This document shows positions 1 through 12,190 of a stretch of DNA of 64,000 nucleotides, one piece after another. The notes beneath the pieces are model-generated. The model ran no database searches. It saw only the letters and a program-made list of their open reading frames with translations, and had not been told where the DNA came from. The stretch is from Rutidosis leptorrhynchoides (lineage: Eukaryota > Streptophyta > Magnoliopsida > Asterales > Asteraceae): assembly GCF_046630445.1 (NCBI RefSeq), contig NC_092340.1:360324001-360388000 (forward strand). The letters run 5' to 3'. The position numbers and the translations under genes were made by a program. The first letter of the stretch is position 1. Each line of letters opens with the position of its first letter.

Positions 1-6
1 CACGCT

Positions 7-378
7 TTGATCACTAAAAGAAATAATGACATACTACCGAGTGAATTAGTATCAGTAATCAGAGAAAGAATGGACGGAGTTAGAAAAGGATCCAGATGCG
101 AAGATAATAAGTTACAATTTGGTAAAGGAAAATCAAAATCCGCAGCGAAAAGAAGAGCACGACACCTAGAAAAATGTCACAAATGCGGAAAATGGTCACA
201 TGGAGGTAAATGTTCAAATAATCAAACCTATTCAAATACCGAATTTGTTACTTTATGCAGAGACGGACCGTTCATATGTTTAGAAGAAAAGACAATGAAT
301 GCTAGAGGTTACGCATATGCAGCCATGGAAGACCAATTAAACCGACTATCTTATGAATATAATAGATCATATAACTAA
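7..378 (+). CDS. Athila A small basic zinc-knuckle ORF
   Basis: C-terminal part of a small ORF between pol and the env-like gene. The counterpart in B (22187-22603) is 138 codons, and this one probably begins upstream of the window edge. Visible features are a lysine/arginine-rich stretch (KSKSAAKRRARHLEK) and then a C-x2-C-x4-H-x3-C knuckle (CHKCGKWSHGGKC), followed by an uncharged tail ending NRSYN. The basic run could be a nuclear-localisation or nucleic-acid-binding segment. I do not recognise a named family. The position between pol and env is where complex retroelements keep accessory genes, but any such role is inference. It is open throughout. Confidence 0.55.
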   Translation: MITKRNNDILPSELVSVIRERMDGVRKGSRCEDNKLQFGKGKSKSAAKRRARHLEKCHKCGKWSHGGKCSNNQTYSNTEFVTLCRDGPFICLEEKTMNARGYAYAAMEDQLNRLSYEYNRSYN

Positions 379-1332
379 GAAATCTATTTCACAGGTATGT
401 CTGTACAGTTTTTATTTTTATTTTTATTTTTAACCTTTTGATAATAAACGCTAATTTGTTCGCTAAAAAGTATTAAATTGGTATTAAATAAAATTAGGTT
501 TGGCGACCGAAATTATTGATATCGTTCAAAAATTTATTACATCACTGCGAAATTTAACGTTTATTCTTAAGGTATAAATATCTTTAATCAATCAACCCAA
601 AATATTTCAAAAATTCGTCATGAGTTAAATTAGGTCTTGGAACCGAAATTACTTTACCGAAAAGAGGGGCGCATATTTTTGATAATATTTGACTGATTAA
701 AGTGGGATAAAAAGACAAAAAGATTTTTAATTTTATTTTTTATTATGTTTTTAATCTTAATATTTAAACCTTAAATTAATATTGTAAACTTTATAAAAAC
801 AATATATTTAAAATTGTAAATATTTGAAAAATTAATATGAGTTTGGTGTGAATTTATAATATAAATTTTTAAATTAAGTTTGGTGTGAATTTTTAATTTT
901 TAAAATATTAATTTTTAATTTTATGCATTTTAAATTTTGAGTTTGGTGTGAATTTTTAATTTTAATTTTGAATTTTATATTTAAGTTGTGTGAATTTAAA
1001 AACAAAAATTTACTTTATCTCATTAAGTTAAAAATATGATTTTTAAAATTCGTCGTAAGTTGAAGACTAGGTCTTTGAACCGAAATTGCTTTACCCGAGG
1101 AAGGGACGAGAACTTTTATTATCAATATTTTTAATCTTGTTGATTTAAAGTATGCCAAAAACATTAAAAAACCCAAAAATCTTAGCTTTTTAAAACAATC
1201 GCTACAAAAAGACAAATTTTAAAATTTTGTCGAGGGACGGACTAGGACATCGATCCGAAACGACCTCGTCCTAAATAACAAGGGAAACAAAATTTTAAAA
1301 TTAATTTCTTAATTGTTTTATAAGTTAAAGAT

Positions 1333-1338
<6 letters not shown>

Positions 1339-1391
<53 letters not shown>
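1339..1391 (+). repeat. poly(A) tract of 53 bp
   Basis: Uninterrupted A run immediately 5' of the paired palindromes. The same position in B (about 23549-23563) has a shorter A run, so the tract belongs to the element and has changed length. Confidence 0.9.
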
Positions 1392-1393
<2 letters not shown>

Positions 1394-1394
1394 A

Positions 1395-1442
1395 CTCCGC
1401 GACTCGCGGAGTTTGCAGTACAAACCTCCGCGACTCGCGGAG
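1395..1442. repeat. paired GC-rich palindromes before env-like gene (A)
   Basis: Two copies of the 17-bp palindrome CTCCGCGACTCGCGGAG (1395-1411 and 1426-1442), 14 bp apart, in an otherwise AT-rich region. The same motif occurs in the LTRs of A and C, in the leader of C and before the env-like gene of B. Confidence 0.9.
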
Positions 1443-1604
1443 GGACCAAATTACAGAAAAAAAATAAAACCAGCTGCACGATCTGTATACACAACACACA
1501 CAAACATACTGCATAAACACTCGAAAAAAACCCGAAAAAACCCACAAAAATCATCCCAAAAACTCAATTTTTCACCGTTAATCTTCAAATTTTTCACTAC
1601 AATC

Positions 1605-2429
1605 ATGTTGAGAAGGATGATATCTAGGAACTACTCAAGAAAACAGGTACAATTACACCCCAAATCACCTTTAAATCCGAATTTTAGTGTGTTCTTGAGC
1701 ATATTTTCATAATTTGAATTTTGTTAATTTTTAGTGTAATTAGTGTTAAATTGTTAGTATATTATGCATGTATAACCTAGATTGATGCTTGTTAACATGA
1801 TTTGAAGCCAAAAACTTCAAAATCTTTAGAATCTAGGGTTTGTGTTCTTGAGCAATTTGGGGCTTTTTGATATAAACAGGTTATGGCCGATTTTTGTCAT
1901 GAATTGTTGCTAAATTAAGTAGTGTAACATGTCTAGGTAGTTAAATGATCCAAACTTTGAGCCTAAACATGTTTTTGAGAATTAAAGTAGACTTTTTAAG
2001 TCTAAAAATTCATGAACTTGGATAATTTGATATAAAGGCCATTTGAAACTTGTTTCATTGCTAGTAGTGATTATTTTGGCATGTTATTTAAGATAAATGC
2101 TTATGAACTTGATGTACATTTTTCGTATATGCTTATTTGACAAAGTGTAGACTTGACAAAAATAAAAAAATGAGCACTAGTTTGATTTGAATGCCATGTA
2201 ACAAGTGTTTAATTATTATAATAATTATTGTTGACATGTTTAAGAGTTTAAATGTGATAAAACATTGTACACATTTTCGTATGTAAAAGTATATAATTGT
2301 TATTTTTAGGAAAATATGTATAAAATATGTTATGAATTGAACATGTCATCATAATTGTTTCAAGTTATTATTTTGCTGACACTAATGCATATTTGGATGC
2401 ACAAAATTTGTGTTTGATGTGTTTTGCAG
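1605..2429 (+). other. candidate leader exon and intron of the Athila A env-like gene
   Basis: An ATG at 1605 opens 14 codons up to 1646, followed by GTACAA, a plausible donor. The large ORF downstream has no ATG near its 5' end and is preceded by TTTTGCAG (ending at 2429), a plausible acceptor. Removing 1647-2429 keeps the two parts in phase. Env-like genes of Athila relatives are known to be expressed from spliced mRNA, so this is a reasonable reading of the region. No transcript evidence is available. Confidence 0.45.
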
Positions 2430-3767
2430 ACTGAAAGGGGTGAATCTTCATCCCAAGCCCGCCATGCTCCTGCTGAGAACTTGGAACAACAGGAGGTAGA
2501 TAACTACTACAAGCAGGATGTACCTCATCCAGTCATGACCTTTTCAGATATGCACTTGGAACAGTTGCACCCGAACCTGCGATTTGACAGACTTTGGATA
2601 GATTATCCAAAATATCAACGGGGTTTGCATACTCTTCACTCTAAGGTTGTTGAGGTACCAAGGGTCATAGAATGGGGACCCTTGGAAGCTGTAGAATTGG
2701 CCGGGCCAATTAGGGAATTACTGGTACAGAGGTATGGTAATTCTTCTTTTAATGACTGGATATGTTTATTCACCATACGCAGACCTGTATATAAAGTATG
2801 GTGTGAAGAGTTGTTATGTAGTATAGAGTTGAATGATCGGGTAGCTAGTTTAACCGATCGTTCTTTTATTAGATTTTTGTTAGGCGGTTCGATGCGCCAC
2901 ATGTCTTTACTGGACATGGCTCAGGCTTTACGTATATATACGCCTGAGGAATTAGCGTCTGCCGATTGTAGAGGATTGATACTAAACGGTAGGAAAATAG
3001 ATGAGAATTTTGATACACACGGTGTGTGGAGTCAAATGACAAGCCACCACCGTTTTAAAGGGGGAAACTACTCTTATTTGGATATAGATAGAGCCGAATT
3101 AAGAGTAATACATAGATTTTTAGCTAATTCGATTACACAAAGGGGTAAAAACAAAGAAAAGGTAAATGAACAAGATTTGTTTTACCATATGTGTATTCGA
3201 GACCCACACAGCGCTGTAAGTATACCATATTGTGTGGGTTATTATTTATCAGCTATGGTTCGAGGGATGCGTCCACATAGCATAATAGGGGGTGGTATTT
3301 TTATTACTTTGATTGGTGAATATCTCGGTGTGGATATAAGTCGGGGGGGATTATTAGTAGAAGAGCCGGAACCCCGCGACACTATAGGTCTAAATGTGTA
3401 CCATGGTGCGAAAGTTTTGAAGCGGCGAAACAACGCCGCAGTACGATACAATGGTAGACATCCACAGGTAGAGAGAAACCAGGAACAAGGTAATGTAGGA
3501 GGGGGACAAGAAATGCAAAGGTTTATAGCTTCTCAGGAATACGAAAATGCTAGACAGAGAGCATTTGAAGATTGGCAAGTTCATCAGAACCAGATCATAG
3601 CGCATTGCCAACACATAGGTAGAAACTATATTCCTACTCCGAAACCCGTCTTCCCTCCTTGGTCGATAGAGATGCAGCCACCATATCCTACGTATGACCC
3701 TGCCGAGGCATTCTATAGCACTTATGGTTATGCGTGGAACCCCTATTGGTACCAATATCATCCTTAG
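2424..3767 (+). CDS. Athila A env-position ORF (ATHILA ORF-1-like)
   Basis: Open reading frame of about 447 codons in the env position of the element. It resembles the conserved 3' protein of Athila elements (the ATHILA ORF-1 family): a glutamine/serine-rich start, a globular middle (HPNLRFDRLWIDYPKYQRG, RSFIRFLLGGSMRHMS, SIIGGGIFITLIGEYLG) and a glutamine/proline/tyrosine-rich tail. I see no signal peptide, no clear membrane anchor and no furin-type site, so calling it an envelope rests on position only. The first true codon after the candidate acceptor is at 2430. The frame looks whole. The B copy at 24446-25797 is close but decayed. Confidence 0.7.
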   Translation: MQTERGESSSQARHAPAENLEQQEVDNYYKQDVPHPVMTFSDMHLEQLHPNLRFDRLWIDYPKYQRGLHTLHSKVVEVPRVIEWGPLEAVELAGPIRELLVQRYGNSSFNDWICLFTIRRPVYKVWCEELLCSIELNDRVASLTDRSFIRFLLGGSMRHMSLLDMAQALRIYTPEELASADCRGLILNGRKIDENFDTHGVWSQMTSHHRFKGGNYSYLDIDRAELRVIHRFLANSITQRGKNKEKVNEQDLFYHMCIRDPHSAVSIPYCVGYYLSAMVRGMRPHSIIGGGIFITLIGEYLGVDISRGGLLVEEPEPRDTIGLNVYHGAKVLKRRNNAAVRYNGRHPQVERNQEQGNVGGGQEMQRFIASQEYENARQRAFEDWQVHQNQIIAHCQHIGRNYIPTPKPVFPPWSIEMQPPYPTYDPAEAFYSTYGYAWNPYWYQYHP

Positions 3768-5847
3768 TTTACTTATTTTTATTTTTATTTTGTAATTTGT
3801 AATTATTGATATGTTTAATATTTTTTGTTAATATTGTAATCATTTTTATATTTATCTAACTTTTATTCTTAGATTTTAATAATTTTTGAATGTGGGGTAA
3901 TATACCAAACTTCAAAAATATGTATATATGTTTGCAGTTTATCTTATGTACACAACAGGGTAAAACAACGCATTTTCAAAGACTGGCATTAAGTTCAGCA
4001 AAAGCAAGTAATTTTGACGACAATGATGCAAAATACATGTGAAATAACAACAAGACGGAATGAACAAATGACGTGCACCATTTATCATTCAGCAAACAAA
4101 CGCCAATATATTTGGAAACTTTGGTAAAAATTTAATCATTTTCACACAAATCACCCTCAATAATTTAAATTGTTACTGATTTCTTGCAAATGAGGGCATT
4201 GCAAGATCTTAAGTGTGGGAAGGGGTTAAATTCTTTCGGATTTTAAAATTTTTATATTAAACACTTGGTTACCATTAAAAATACTAGTAAAGCAGTAGTT
4301 GTATTAGAATCTAGTGCTCTCTGATAAAAAAGAACAGCCCTAGTCTTATATACTGACTACCCAATTCTAGTAAAATTTTGTGAAATTTTTAATTAAATGA
4401 ATTCAAATCATGTTTATACATATTTATGAACGATAAAACTAGGTTTTAACACCGAAATTATTGTTACCTCGGAAAGGACATAAATTGAGAAACAAACTAA
4501 AATGTTAAAATTCATTTAAAATGGAATAGAGGACGATAAAAAGAAAAATAAAAAGCCAAGTGTGGGAAAATTTACCAAGTTATTTTAAACATATGCCACA
4601 TATATTTGTAACAAATAACTGAAAATACTTTTGCTTTGAACTAAACTAAACTGTTTTACCCAATGAAAGAAAAGAAGAGATGGATCTACACGATGAATCA
4701 ATTCCATCATTAAAAGGAAGTAAAGTCTTCCGAAAAAGACACGCGCTTCTTGATTTAGGTCATGAAGTTGTCGTTCAGACCAGCTGTAGGTTGACGAAAA
4801 ATCTAGAAAAGTCATCACTAAAATCAGCAGGAAATCCACGGACCTCAGCATCAAACAGGGTCGCCAAGTGGTCAGATTTATCCTAACCATGAGAAGGATT
4901 TATCTCGTACAATGGGGAGGCACCGTGCAAATTAGCTGGATAAGACTAATGAATCAGATCCCCAGAAAGGATAATCTCCTTAAAGATTAAAAATCAGCTT
5001 TTAAGACTGATATTACTCAATCCTAGAGATTGACCTTAAATATTGAGAATTACAAACTCATGGAATTCAATGATATCTAAACTCGAGCTTGAACGAGAAA
5101 ATATTTTGATCAAAAATACAAACCGATTTGTTTTCTAAAAACCCATTTTCAATGCGTTCATTACCATTGAACGTAAAATCCTAGGAATTCACCTGGAATT
5201 CATTAGGTCACCTGAACTAAATCGGGTGTCAACCGTAAGAACGGTGGTTGCATAGCATGGTCGGAGACAGGACCTTGTGCCAGACCGAAAAATCATAGGA
5301 TGATCTTTACTATCGCTCCTACCAAGGATAGTTCTAGCATCCGACACGTTAAAAGACCATAATCATCTGCATGTCACGGGACATTGCCTTAAACAGTTGC
5401 TTGTTCAACGCTTTCCTTTACAACCGGACGGTAGTTTGCCGAAAGGTAATATACGGAACAAGTAAACTGGACGTGTTGCTTTCCAAATACAAGGTTAGCA
5501 AGTGGGTGACACAAAACCGCAAGTTTTGAGCTAAAATTTTCAAATCTGAAACCCACCAAACCCACAAATATTTTGCAAACACCGGTAAAGGGTTATTCCG
5601 GAAAACTTATCTAGGGTAAAAACTAGATTTAATTTTCAAAAGATCAAATGTTTTCATAAAGATCCAATTTCCTTAATGGATCTAAATTTTTATAGTCATG
5701 TGGGACTGTAAACCATATCGTTACTACCATTGTTTATACCGCCGTATAGAAATCACTGATGTACAAAGTGTGAAGAATAAAGAAGTGATTCTAGTATTTC
5801 AAGACGATATTGCTTGAGGACAAGCAACGCTCAAGTGTGGGAATATT
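3768..5847 (+). other. Athila A noncoding region between env-like ORF and 3' LTR
   Basis: About 2 kb, conserved with B (25798-27871). It includes another CCGAAATTATTGTTACC motif (near 4455), a 68-codon ATG ORF at 4680-4886 of uncertain meaning, and the purine-rich AAGTGTGGGAA just before the LTR, which is the likely polypurine tract. No other gene is apparent. Confidence 0.6.
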
Positions 5848-7795
5848 TGATAATGCTAAAAACGAACATATATTTCATAGCATTATTCCTCAAGAAAGAC
5901 AAGCTTTTAGTTGCAATTGTTCTATTTACAAGAGATATTCGTTTAAATAATAAAAGGTGAAGACAAAAGACAGATTCGACGATTTGAAGACGCAAACGAC
6001 CAAAAAGCTCAAAAGAACAAAAGACAATCAAAAAGGTTCCAATTATTAATAAGAAACGTCTCGAAATCACAAGAGTACAAGATTCAAAACGCAAAGTACA
6101 AGATATTAAATTGTACGCAAGGACGTTCAAAAAACCGGAACCGGGACCAGAGTCAACTCTTAACGCTCGACGCAACGGACTAAAAATTACAAGTTAACTA
6201 TGTATATAAATATAATATAATATATAATTAATTATATTAATTATATATATATTATATATATATATTATTAAAACCGTCGGCAGCCAGAAACTCCAAGGGC
6301 CAGAAATGAAAATACCTCTCCGCGACTCGCGGAGTTTGAAGGGCTTTTTGCCGCGAGTCGCGGAGCCCCAAAAATCAAATCTGGCTATAAAATCAACCCG
6401 AATTCTGATCAAAAAATCATCTTTTTTTCTCTTCTCTTCATACGAAGTAATATATTTATATTTATAATTTATATTTTAATTTTAATTATAATTCTAATAA
6501 TAAGGTTATGTTAGCGAATGTTGTAAGGGTGTAAGTCGAAATTCTGTCCGTGTAACGCTACGCTATTTTTAATCATTGTAAGTTATGTTCAACCTTTTTA
6601 TATTAATGTCTCGTAGCTAAGTTATTATTATGCTTATTTAAAACGAAGTAATCATGATGTTGGGCTAATTACTAAAATTGGGTAATTGGGCTTTGTACCA
6701 TAATTGAGGTTTGGACAAAAGAACGACACTTGTGGAAACTAGACTATGGGCTATTAATGGGCTTTATATTTGTTTAACTAAATGAAAGTTTGTTAATGTT
6801 AATATAAAGATTTACAATTGGGCGTCCCTATAAATTACCACATACACTCGATCGGACACGATGGGCGGGGTATTTATATGTACGAATAATCGTTCATTTA
6901 ACCGGACACGGGAATGGATTAATAGCCACTAGAATAATTAAAACAGGGGTGAAATTACATTCAAGGGTAATTGGTGTAATTGTTAACAAAGTAGTAAAAC
7001 CTTGGTTTACACGCAGTCGATAACCTGGTGTATTCATTAAACAAAGTATTAAAACCTTGTTACAATTCGAATCCCCAATTAGTTGGAATATTTATCTTCG
7101 GGTATAATAATAATTTGACAAGGACACTTGCAATTTATATTTATGACTGATGGACTGTTATGGACAAAAACCAGACGGACATATTGAATAATCCAGGACA
7201 AAGGACAATTAACCCAAGGGCATAAAACTAAAATCAACACGTCAAACATCATGATTACGGAAGTTTAAATAAGCATAATTCTTTTATTTCATATTTAATT
7301 TCCTTTATTTTATATTTAATTGCACTTCTAATTATCGCACTTTTATTTATTGTTATTTTATTTTATCGCATTTTTAATTATCCGCAATTTCATTATCGTT
7401 ATTTACTTTACGCTTTAATTTAAAGTCTTGTATTTATTTTATATTTTACATTAGGTTTTAACTGCGACTAAAGTTTTAAAATCGACAAACCGGTCATTAA
7501 ACGGTAAAAACCCCCCCTTTATAATAATAATATTACTTATATATATATTTGTAATTTTAATAAAAGTAAACTAATATAGCGTTGAGCTTTGCTTAAAGAT
7601 CTCCCTGTGGAACGAACCGGACTTACTAAAAACTACACTACTGTACGATTAGGTACACTGCCTATAAGTGTTGTAGCAAGGTTTAAGTATATCCATTCTA
7701 TAAATAAATAAATATCTTGTGTAAAATTGTATCGTATTTAATAGTATTTTCTGCTAAAATTTAATAGTATTTTATACCCCCCTGCTTTGACATCA
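5848..7795 (+). repeat. Athila A 3' LTR
   Basis: Begins TGATAATGCT directly after the polypurine tract and ends GACATCA. Homologous to the LTRs at 13357-15348 (reverse), 27872-29922 and 38233-39177 (partial). The core promoter is visible: paired CCGCGACTCGCGG palindromes (6318-6334 and 6351-6365), then a TATAAAAT box at 6386-6393. Confidence 0.9.
6318..6393 (+). promoter_or_regulatory. LTR A promoter: paired palindromes plus TATA box
   Basis: CTCCGCGACTCGCGGAG at 6318-6334 and CCGCGAGTCGCGGAG at 6351-6365 lie about 20 bp upstream of TATAAAAT (6386-6393). The spacing is the same in LTR C (minus strand) and LTR B, although B has a different palindrome sequence. Confidence 0.65.
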
Positions 7796-10700
7796 CAAAC
7801 TCTTGTAAGAGTAAGATCCAACGGATTAATCTTGGTTTAGCATCTTGTTTTGAAAATAGGTATCTAAGAGCAGAATGGTCGGTATAGACCACCGTTTTTG
7901 CTAGAACGAGATATGATCGAAATTTGTCAAAAGCAAAGACAATAGCAAGGAGTTCTTTTTCAGTAGTTGTATAGTTCGTTTGTGCTCCTTGTAATGTCTT
8001 ACTAGCATAATATATAGGTTGAAATCGTTTTTCAATCCTTTGTCCTAAAACGGCTCCCATTGCAAAATCACTTGCATCGCACATTAGTTCAAATGGTAGA
8101 TTCCAATTTGGTGTTATCATGATCGGTGCATTAGTGAGTTTTTCTTTAAGAATATTAAAAGATTTGATACATTCATCTGAAAAGATGAATGGCGCATCCT
8201 TTTCTAGGAGTTTATTCATAGGAGTGGCAATTTTAGAAAAATCTTTTATGAAACGTCGGTAAAAACCGGCATGCCCTAGAAAACTCCTAACTCCTCTAAC
8301 ATTTGTGGGATGTGGAAGTTTAGCAATTACATCTACTTTAGCTCTATCCACTTCAATTCCTTCTTTTGAAATTTTATGTCCAAGAACGATGCCTTCTTTA
8401 ACCATGAAATGGCATTTCTCCCAATTAAGTACTAGATTTGATTTTTCGCATCTAATTAGCATTCGTTCCAGATTAACTAGACATGATTTAAATGTATCAC
8501 CGAAGACTGAAAAGTCATCCATGAATACTTCCATGCATTCTTCTATCATGTCATGAAAAATCGCCATCATACACCTTTGAAAGGTTGCAGGGGCGTTACA
8601 AAGTCCAAATGGCATGCGTTTGTAAGCAAAAGTACCATAAGGGCACGTGAATGTGGTTTTCTCTTGATCTTCGGGTGCTATTGGAATTTGAAAATATCCG
8701 GAAAATCCATCTAGAAAACAATAGTAACTATTTCCGGCTAATCTTTCCAACATTTGATCTATGAAAGGTAAGGGAAAGTGATCTTTTCTGGTGGCGTCAT
8801 TTAATTTTCTATAATCAATACATACACGCCATCCTGTTACAGTCCTAGTAGGAATAAGCTCATTTTTCTCATTTGTGATGACAGTCATGCCACCCTTCTT
8901 AGGCACGCATTGAACTGGGCTTACCCATGGACTATCAGAGATTGGATAAATTAAACCTGCATCTAGCAGTTTAATAATCTCTTTCTTAACTACATCTTGC
9001 ATATTAGGATTTAGTCTTCGTTGGCGTTGCACATACGTTTTATGACCTTCTTCCATAAGGATTTTATGTGTGCAATACGAAGGACTTATTCCTTTAATAT
9101 CATGAATCTTCCATGCAATGGCTGGTTTATGAGCTTTCAACACAGAAATGAGTTGTGATTTCTCATTTTCAGTAAGAGAAGACGATATTATTACAGGTAA
9201 TTCAGATTCACCATGTAAATAAGCGTATTCCAAATGGTTTGGAAGTGGCTTTAACTCTAATTTCGGAGGTTCTTCTATTGATGATTTATATCGATATCTG
9301 TCTTCTTCTTTTAGCATTTGAATTTCTTCTGTTGTTGGTTCATATCCATTAGCTATAAGTGTAGCTAACATTTCAGCTTCATCAATTGGTTCATTTCCTT
9401 CTCCTAAAGAACATTCTCCTGTTCCTTGTAATTCTGGAAATTCTTCTAATAATTCTGCATGTGCATCTATAGTTTGAATATAATAACATGTATCATCTGC
9501 AGATTGTGGTTGTTGCATTGCTCTATCAACTGAAAAGGTAACACTCTCATCCTCTATACTTAGGGTCAGTTTCTTACCGAACACGTCTATCATTGCTTTA
9601 GCCGTGTTTAAGAATGGTCTTCCTAATATGAGAGGAACTTGAGAATCTTCTTCCATGTCCAAAACAACAAAATCTACTGGAAATACTAAAGTACCAACTT
9701 TAACTAGCATGTTCTCCATTATCCCTCTAGGATATTTTATTGATCTATCGGCTAGTTGTATGCTTATTCTGGTTGGTTTCAATTCTCCAAGGTCTAGTTT
9801 AGCGTATAGTGAATACGGCATTAGATTTATACTAGCACCTAAGTCTGCCAATGCTTCTATTGAACTAAGACTACCCAGAAAACATGGAATTGTGAAACTT
9901 CCTGGATCAGATAGTTTTTCTGGTATCTTATTCAACAGCACTGCTGAACAATTAGCATTCATAGTAACAGCCGAGAGTTCTTCCATTTTCTTTCTATTCG
10001 TGATTAGATCTTTCAAGAATTTAGCATATCTTGGCATTCCTGAAATCACATCAATGAAAGGAAGATTTACATTTATCTGTTTAAACATATCCAAGAATTT
10101 GGATTGCTCGGCTTCAAGTTTTTCTTTCTTCATTTTACTCGGATAAGGAAGAGGTGGTTGGTATGGTTTAACATAAGGTTTATCCTTAACTGTGTTATCT
10201 TCATTAACCTTTTCAACTACCGGTTCTTTTTCCTTATCTTGATCAGGTTTTGGTTCTTGTGGAGTAGGAATAGTTTTATCAGAAGTTACAGGTATTTCAG
10301 GTGGTTTAAGTGTTGTACCACTTCTTGTGGTAATAGCTTTAGCTGTTTCATTTCGGGGGTTAGCGTTTGTATCGCTAGGTAAACTTCCCGGTTTTCTTTC
10401 ACCTATTAACCTTGCTAGGTTACTTACTTCTTGTTCCAGATTTTGAATAGAAGCTTGTTGATTTCTAAATGCTTGAGCATTTTGTTCATTGGTTTGTTTT
10501 TGAGATGTGAAAAACTGTGTTTGAGTTTCAACTAGCTTCGTCATCATATCTTCTAAATTTGGCTTTTTATCATCGGTTTGTTGTGGTGGTTTGTTTTGAA
10601 AATTAGGTCTTTGCTGATTATAAGTATTGTTGGATACTTGTTGATTGCTAGGACCTTGTTGGTTGTTGTATGGAATATTTCGGTTATAATTCTGGTTTTG

Positions 10701-11957
10701 ATTGTAAATCGGTCTTGGCGGTTGATAATTATTTTGATAATTATTTCCAGGCCTTTGGTTTATGTATGAAATATTCTCTCTTTGTTCCATTGTTAATTCA
10801 ATACTGAGACAATCTTTTGTCAAATGTGGTCCTCCACACTGCTCACAACTAATTCGTATAGCATGAATATCCTTAGTCATCTTTTCCATTCGTCTCTCGA
10901 AAGCATCTATCTTTGCGGAAATGGAATCTAAGTCATGGCTAGAATCGGCTCTAGCTGCTTTAGATGATCTAATGATGTCTTTTTCTTGGTGCCACTCATG
11001 TGAGTGGGAAGCAGTGTTATCAATAATTTTGTAAGCATCGGTTTCGGTTTTCTTCATAATAGAACCACCAGCTGCTATGTCTATGTCTTTTCTTGTAGTG
11101 ATGTCGCATCCTTGGTAGAATATTTGTACTATTTGACAGGTGTCTAAACCATGTTGCGGACATCCTCTTAATAACTTTCCATATCTTGTCCACGCCTCAT
11201 ATAGAGTTTCATTTGGCTTCTGTGTGAACGTAACAATTTCTGCTTGAAGTCTTACGGCTTTAGATGCAGGAAAGAATTGTTTAAGAAATTTATCAATTAA
11301 AACATCCCATGTATCGATCGCCCCTTCAGGTAACGATTCCAACCAATCTTTGGCTTCTCCCTTTAAAGTCCAGGGAAACAACATGAGATATATTTGTTCA
11401 TCCTCCACTTCTCGTATTTTAAATAGTGTGCAGATCCTATTAAAGGTACGTAGATGTTCATTTGGATCTTCCTTCGGCGCACCACTAAATTGGCATTGAT
11501 TAGTCACCATGTGTAGAATTTGTCCTTTGATTTCATAATCTGGCGCATTAATGTCTGGATGAGTAATTGCGTGACCTTGGCCAGTGCGTTTAGCTCTCAT
11601 TCGGTCTTCCATACTTAAAGGTTCCAGATTCTCCATAATTGAATTTGTTGAATCGGTATCACTAGATGATTCTGATTTAATAGTTCGTTCCTCAACAATC
11701 TCTGTTTGAATGATTGGTGGTTCCGGAGGAAAGTTTAATGGTTCAGGATCTATGAACCGTTCCTGAATATTTTCTGGATTCTCAATTGTGAGGTTGGGTT
11801 CAAAAAATGGATTATCGGAAATTTGAACTGAAGTACTTGGTCGACTGGATGACGATTCTAAAGAAAAATCAACGGCGGTTATATTTGTTAAACGATGTCT
11901 TGATCGAGTTACAGGTGGTGAACGTACAAAAGGTGATGAACGTCTTGCTCGGTGCAT
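7796..11957 (-). CDS. Athila C gag-pol polyprotein, interrupted by element A
   Basis: A single long open frame of roughly 1390 codons. Order by approximate residue: retrotransposon gag domain (about 165-280, motif AKDWLESLPEG), zinc knuckle CEQCGGPHLTKDC (about 370), glutamine/asparagine-rich linker, aspartic protease ([11 protein letters not shown], about 702), reverse transcriptase ([11 protein letters not shown] about 1010; catalytic FMDDF about 1146, typical of Athila in place of YVDD) and the start of RNase H ([14 protein letters not shown], about 1292). Integrase is missing because element A lies in the gene at 7795/7796. The start at 11957 matches the gag start of B (16433). Confidence 0.9.
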
Positions 11958-12190
11958 TCACAGAATATCCTATTAGTTTTTAAAAGGAAAGAAAAATTAT
12001 AATAAGTTATCCAATCAATAGACTTTTCTGATTTTGCCCACGTTTCGAATAGCCAAAAGATGCAGCAGAGGGGCAGGATTCGTTTGGTCTCAATATAATT
12101 GAGGACTGTTTGGCTCCAATAACCCGGTCCACGTACAAATCCAACTATTACTACGAACCAGAAAATTTTGATGTCTATCAATTTAACCAC
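11909..12190 (-). other. leader ORF overlapping the gag start (C)
   Basis: A 93-codon ORF in the leader that overlaps the gag start out of frame by about 49 bp. The counterpart in B (16200-16481) has the same length and nearly the same sequence. It could act as an upstream ORF that tunes gag translation. Conservation may simply reflect recent common ancestry of the two copies. Confidence 0.3.

Larger units (their letters stand above)
379..1604 (+). other. Athila A spacer between small ORF and env-like region
   Basis: AT-rich noncoding stretch, conserved in B (22604-23772). It contains repeated copies of a motif resembling AGGTCTTGGAACCGAAATTA (near 505, 632, 1065 and 1230), four copies of AGTTTGGTGTGAATTTTTAA or close variants (838-990), a run of 53 A (1339-1391) and a pair of GC-rich palindromes (1395-1411 and 1426-1442). 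No convincing gene is visible. Confidence 0.6.
1..7795 (+). mobile_element. Athila-type Ty3/gypsy element A, 3' half
   Basis: Right-hand part of an Athila-lineage LTR retrotransposon. In order it holds a small zinc-knuckle ORF, an AT-rich spacer, an env-position ORF, a 2 kb noncoding stretch, a polypurine tract and the 3' LTR (5848-7795). The order matches element B at 22187-29922 almost base for base, which fixes the family. Its gag, pol and 5' LTR should lie left of the window. The LTR ends in CATCA and abuts C's pol in opposite orientation at 7796. CAAAC (7796-7800) is the expected 5-bp target duplication. The visible coding parts look whole. As the innermost layer it should be the youngest. 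Confidence 0.85.

Noticed and set aside
1313-1712. ORFs across the poly(A) tract and palindromes
   Set aside because: Lysine or phenylalanine runs from the A tract. Only the short candidate leader exon near 1605 has any support.
2424-3767. True envelope glycoprotein
   Set aside because: No signal peptide, transmembrane anchor or cleavage site is visible. Only the position is env-like.
4680-4886. 68-codon ORF in the noncoding region of A, matched in B at 26705-26896
   Set aside because: Conserved in sequence, but so is all the surrounding noncoding DNA. No domain or codon bias can be judged by eye.
8305-10769. Plus-strand ORFs inside element C
   Set aside because: Shadows of the minus-strand gag-pol frame; they have no recognisable domains.
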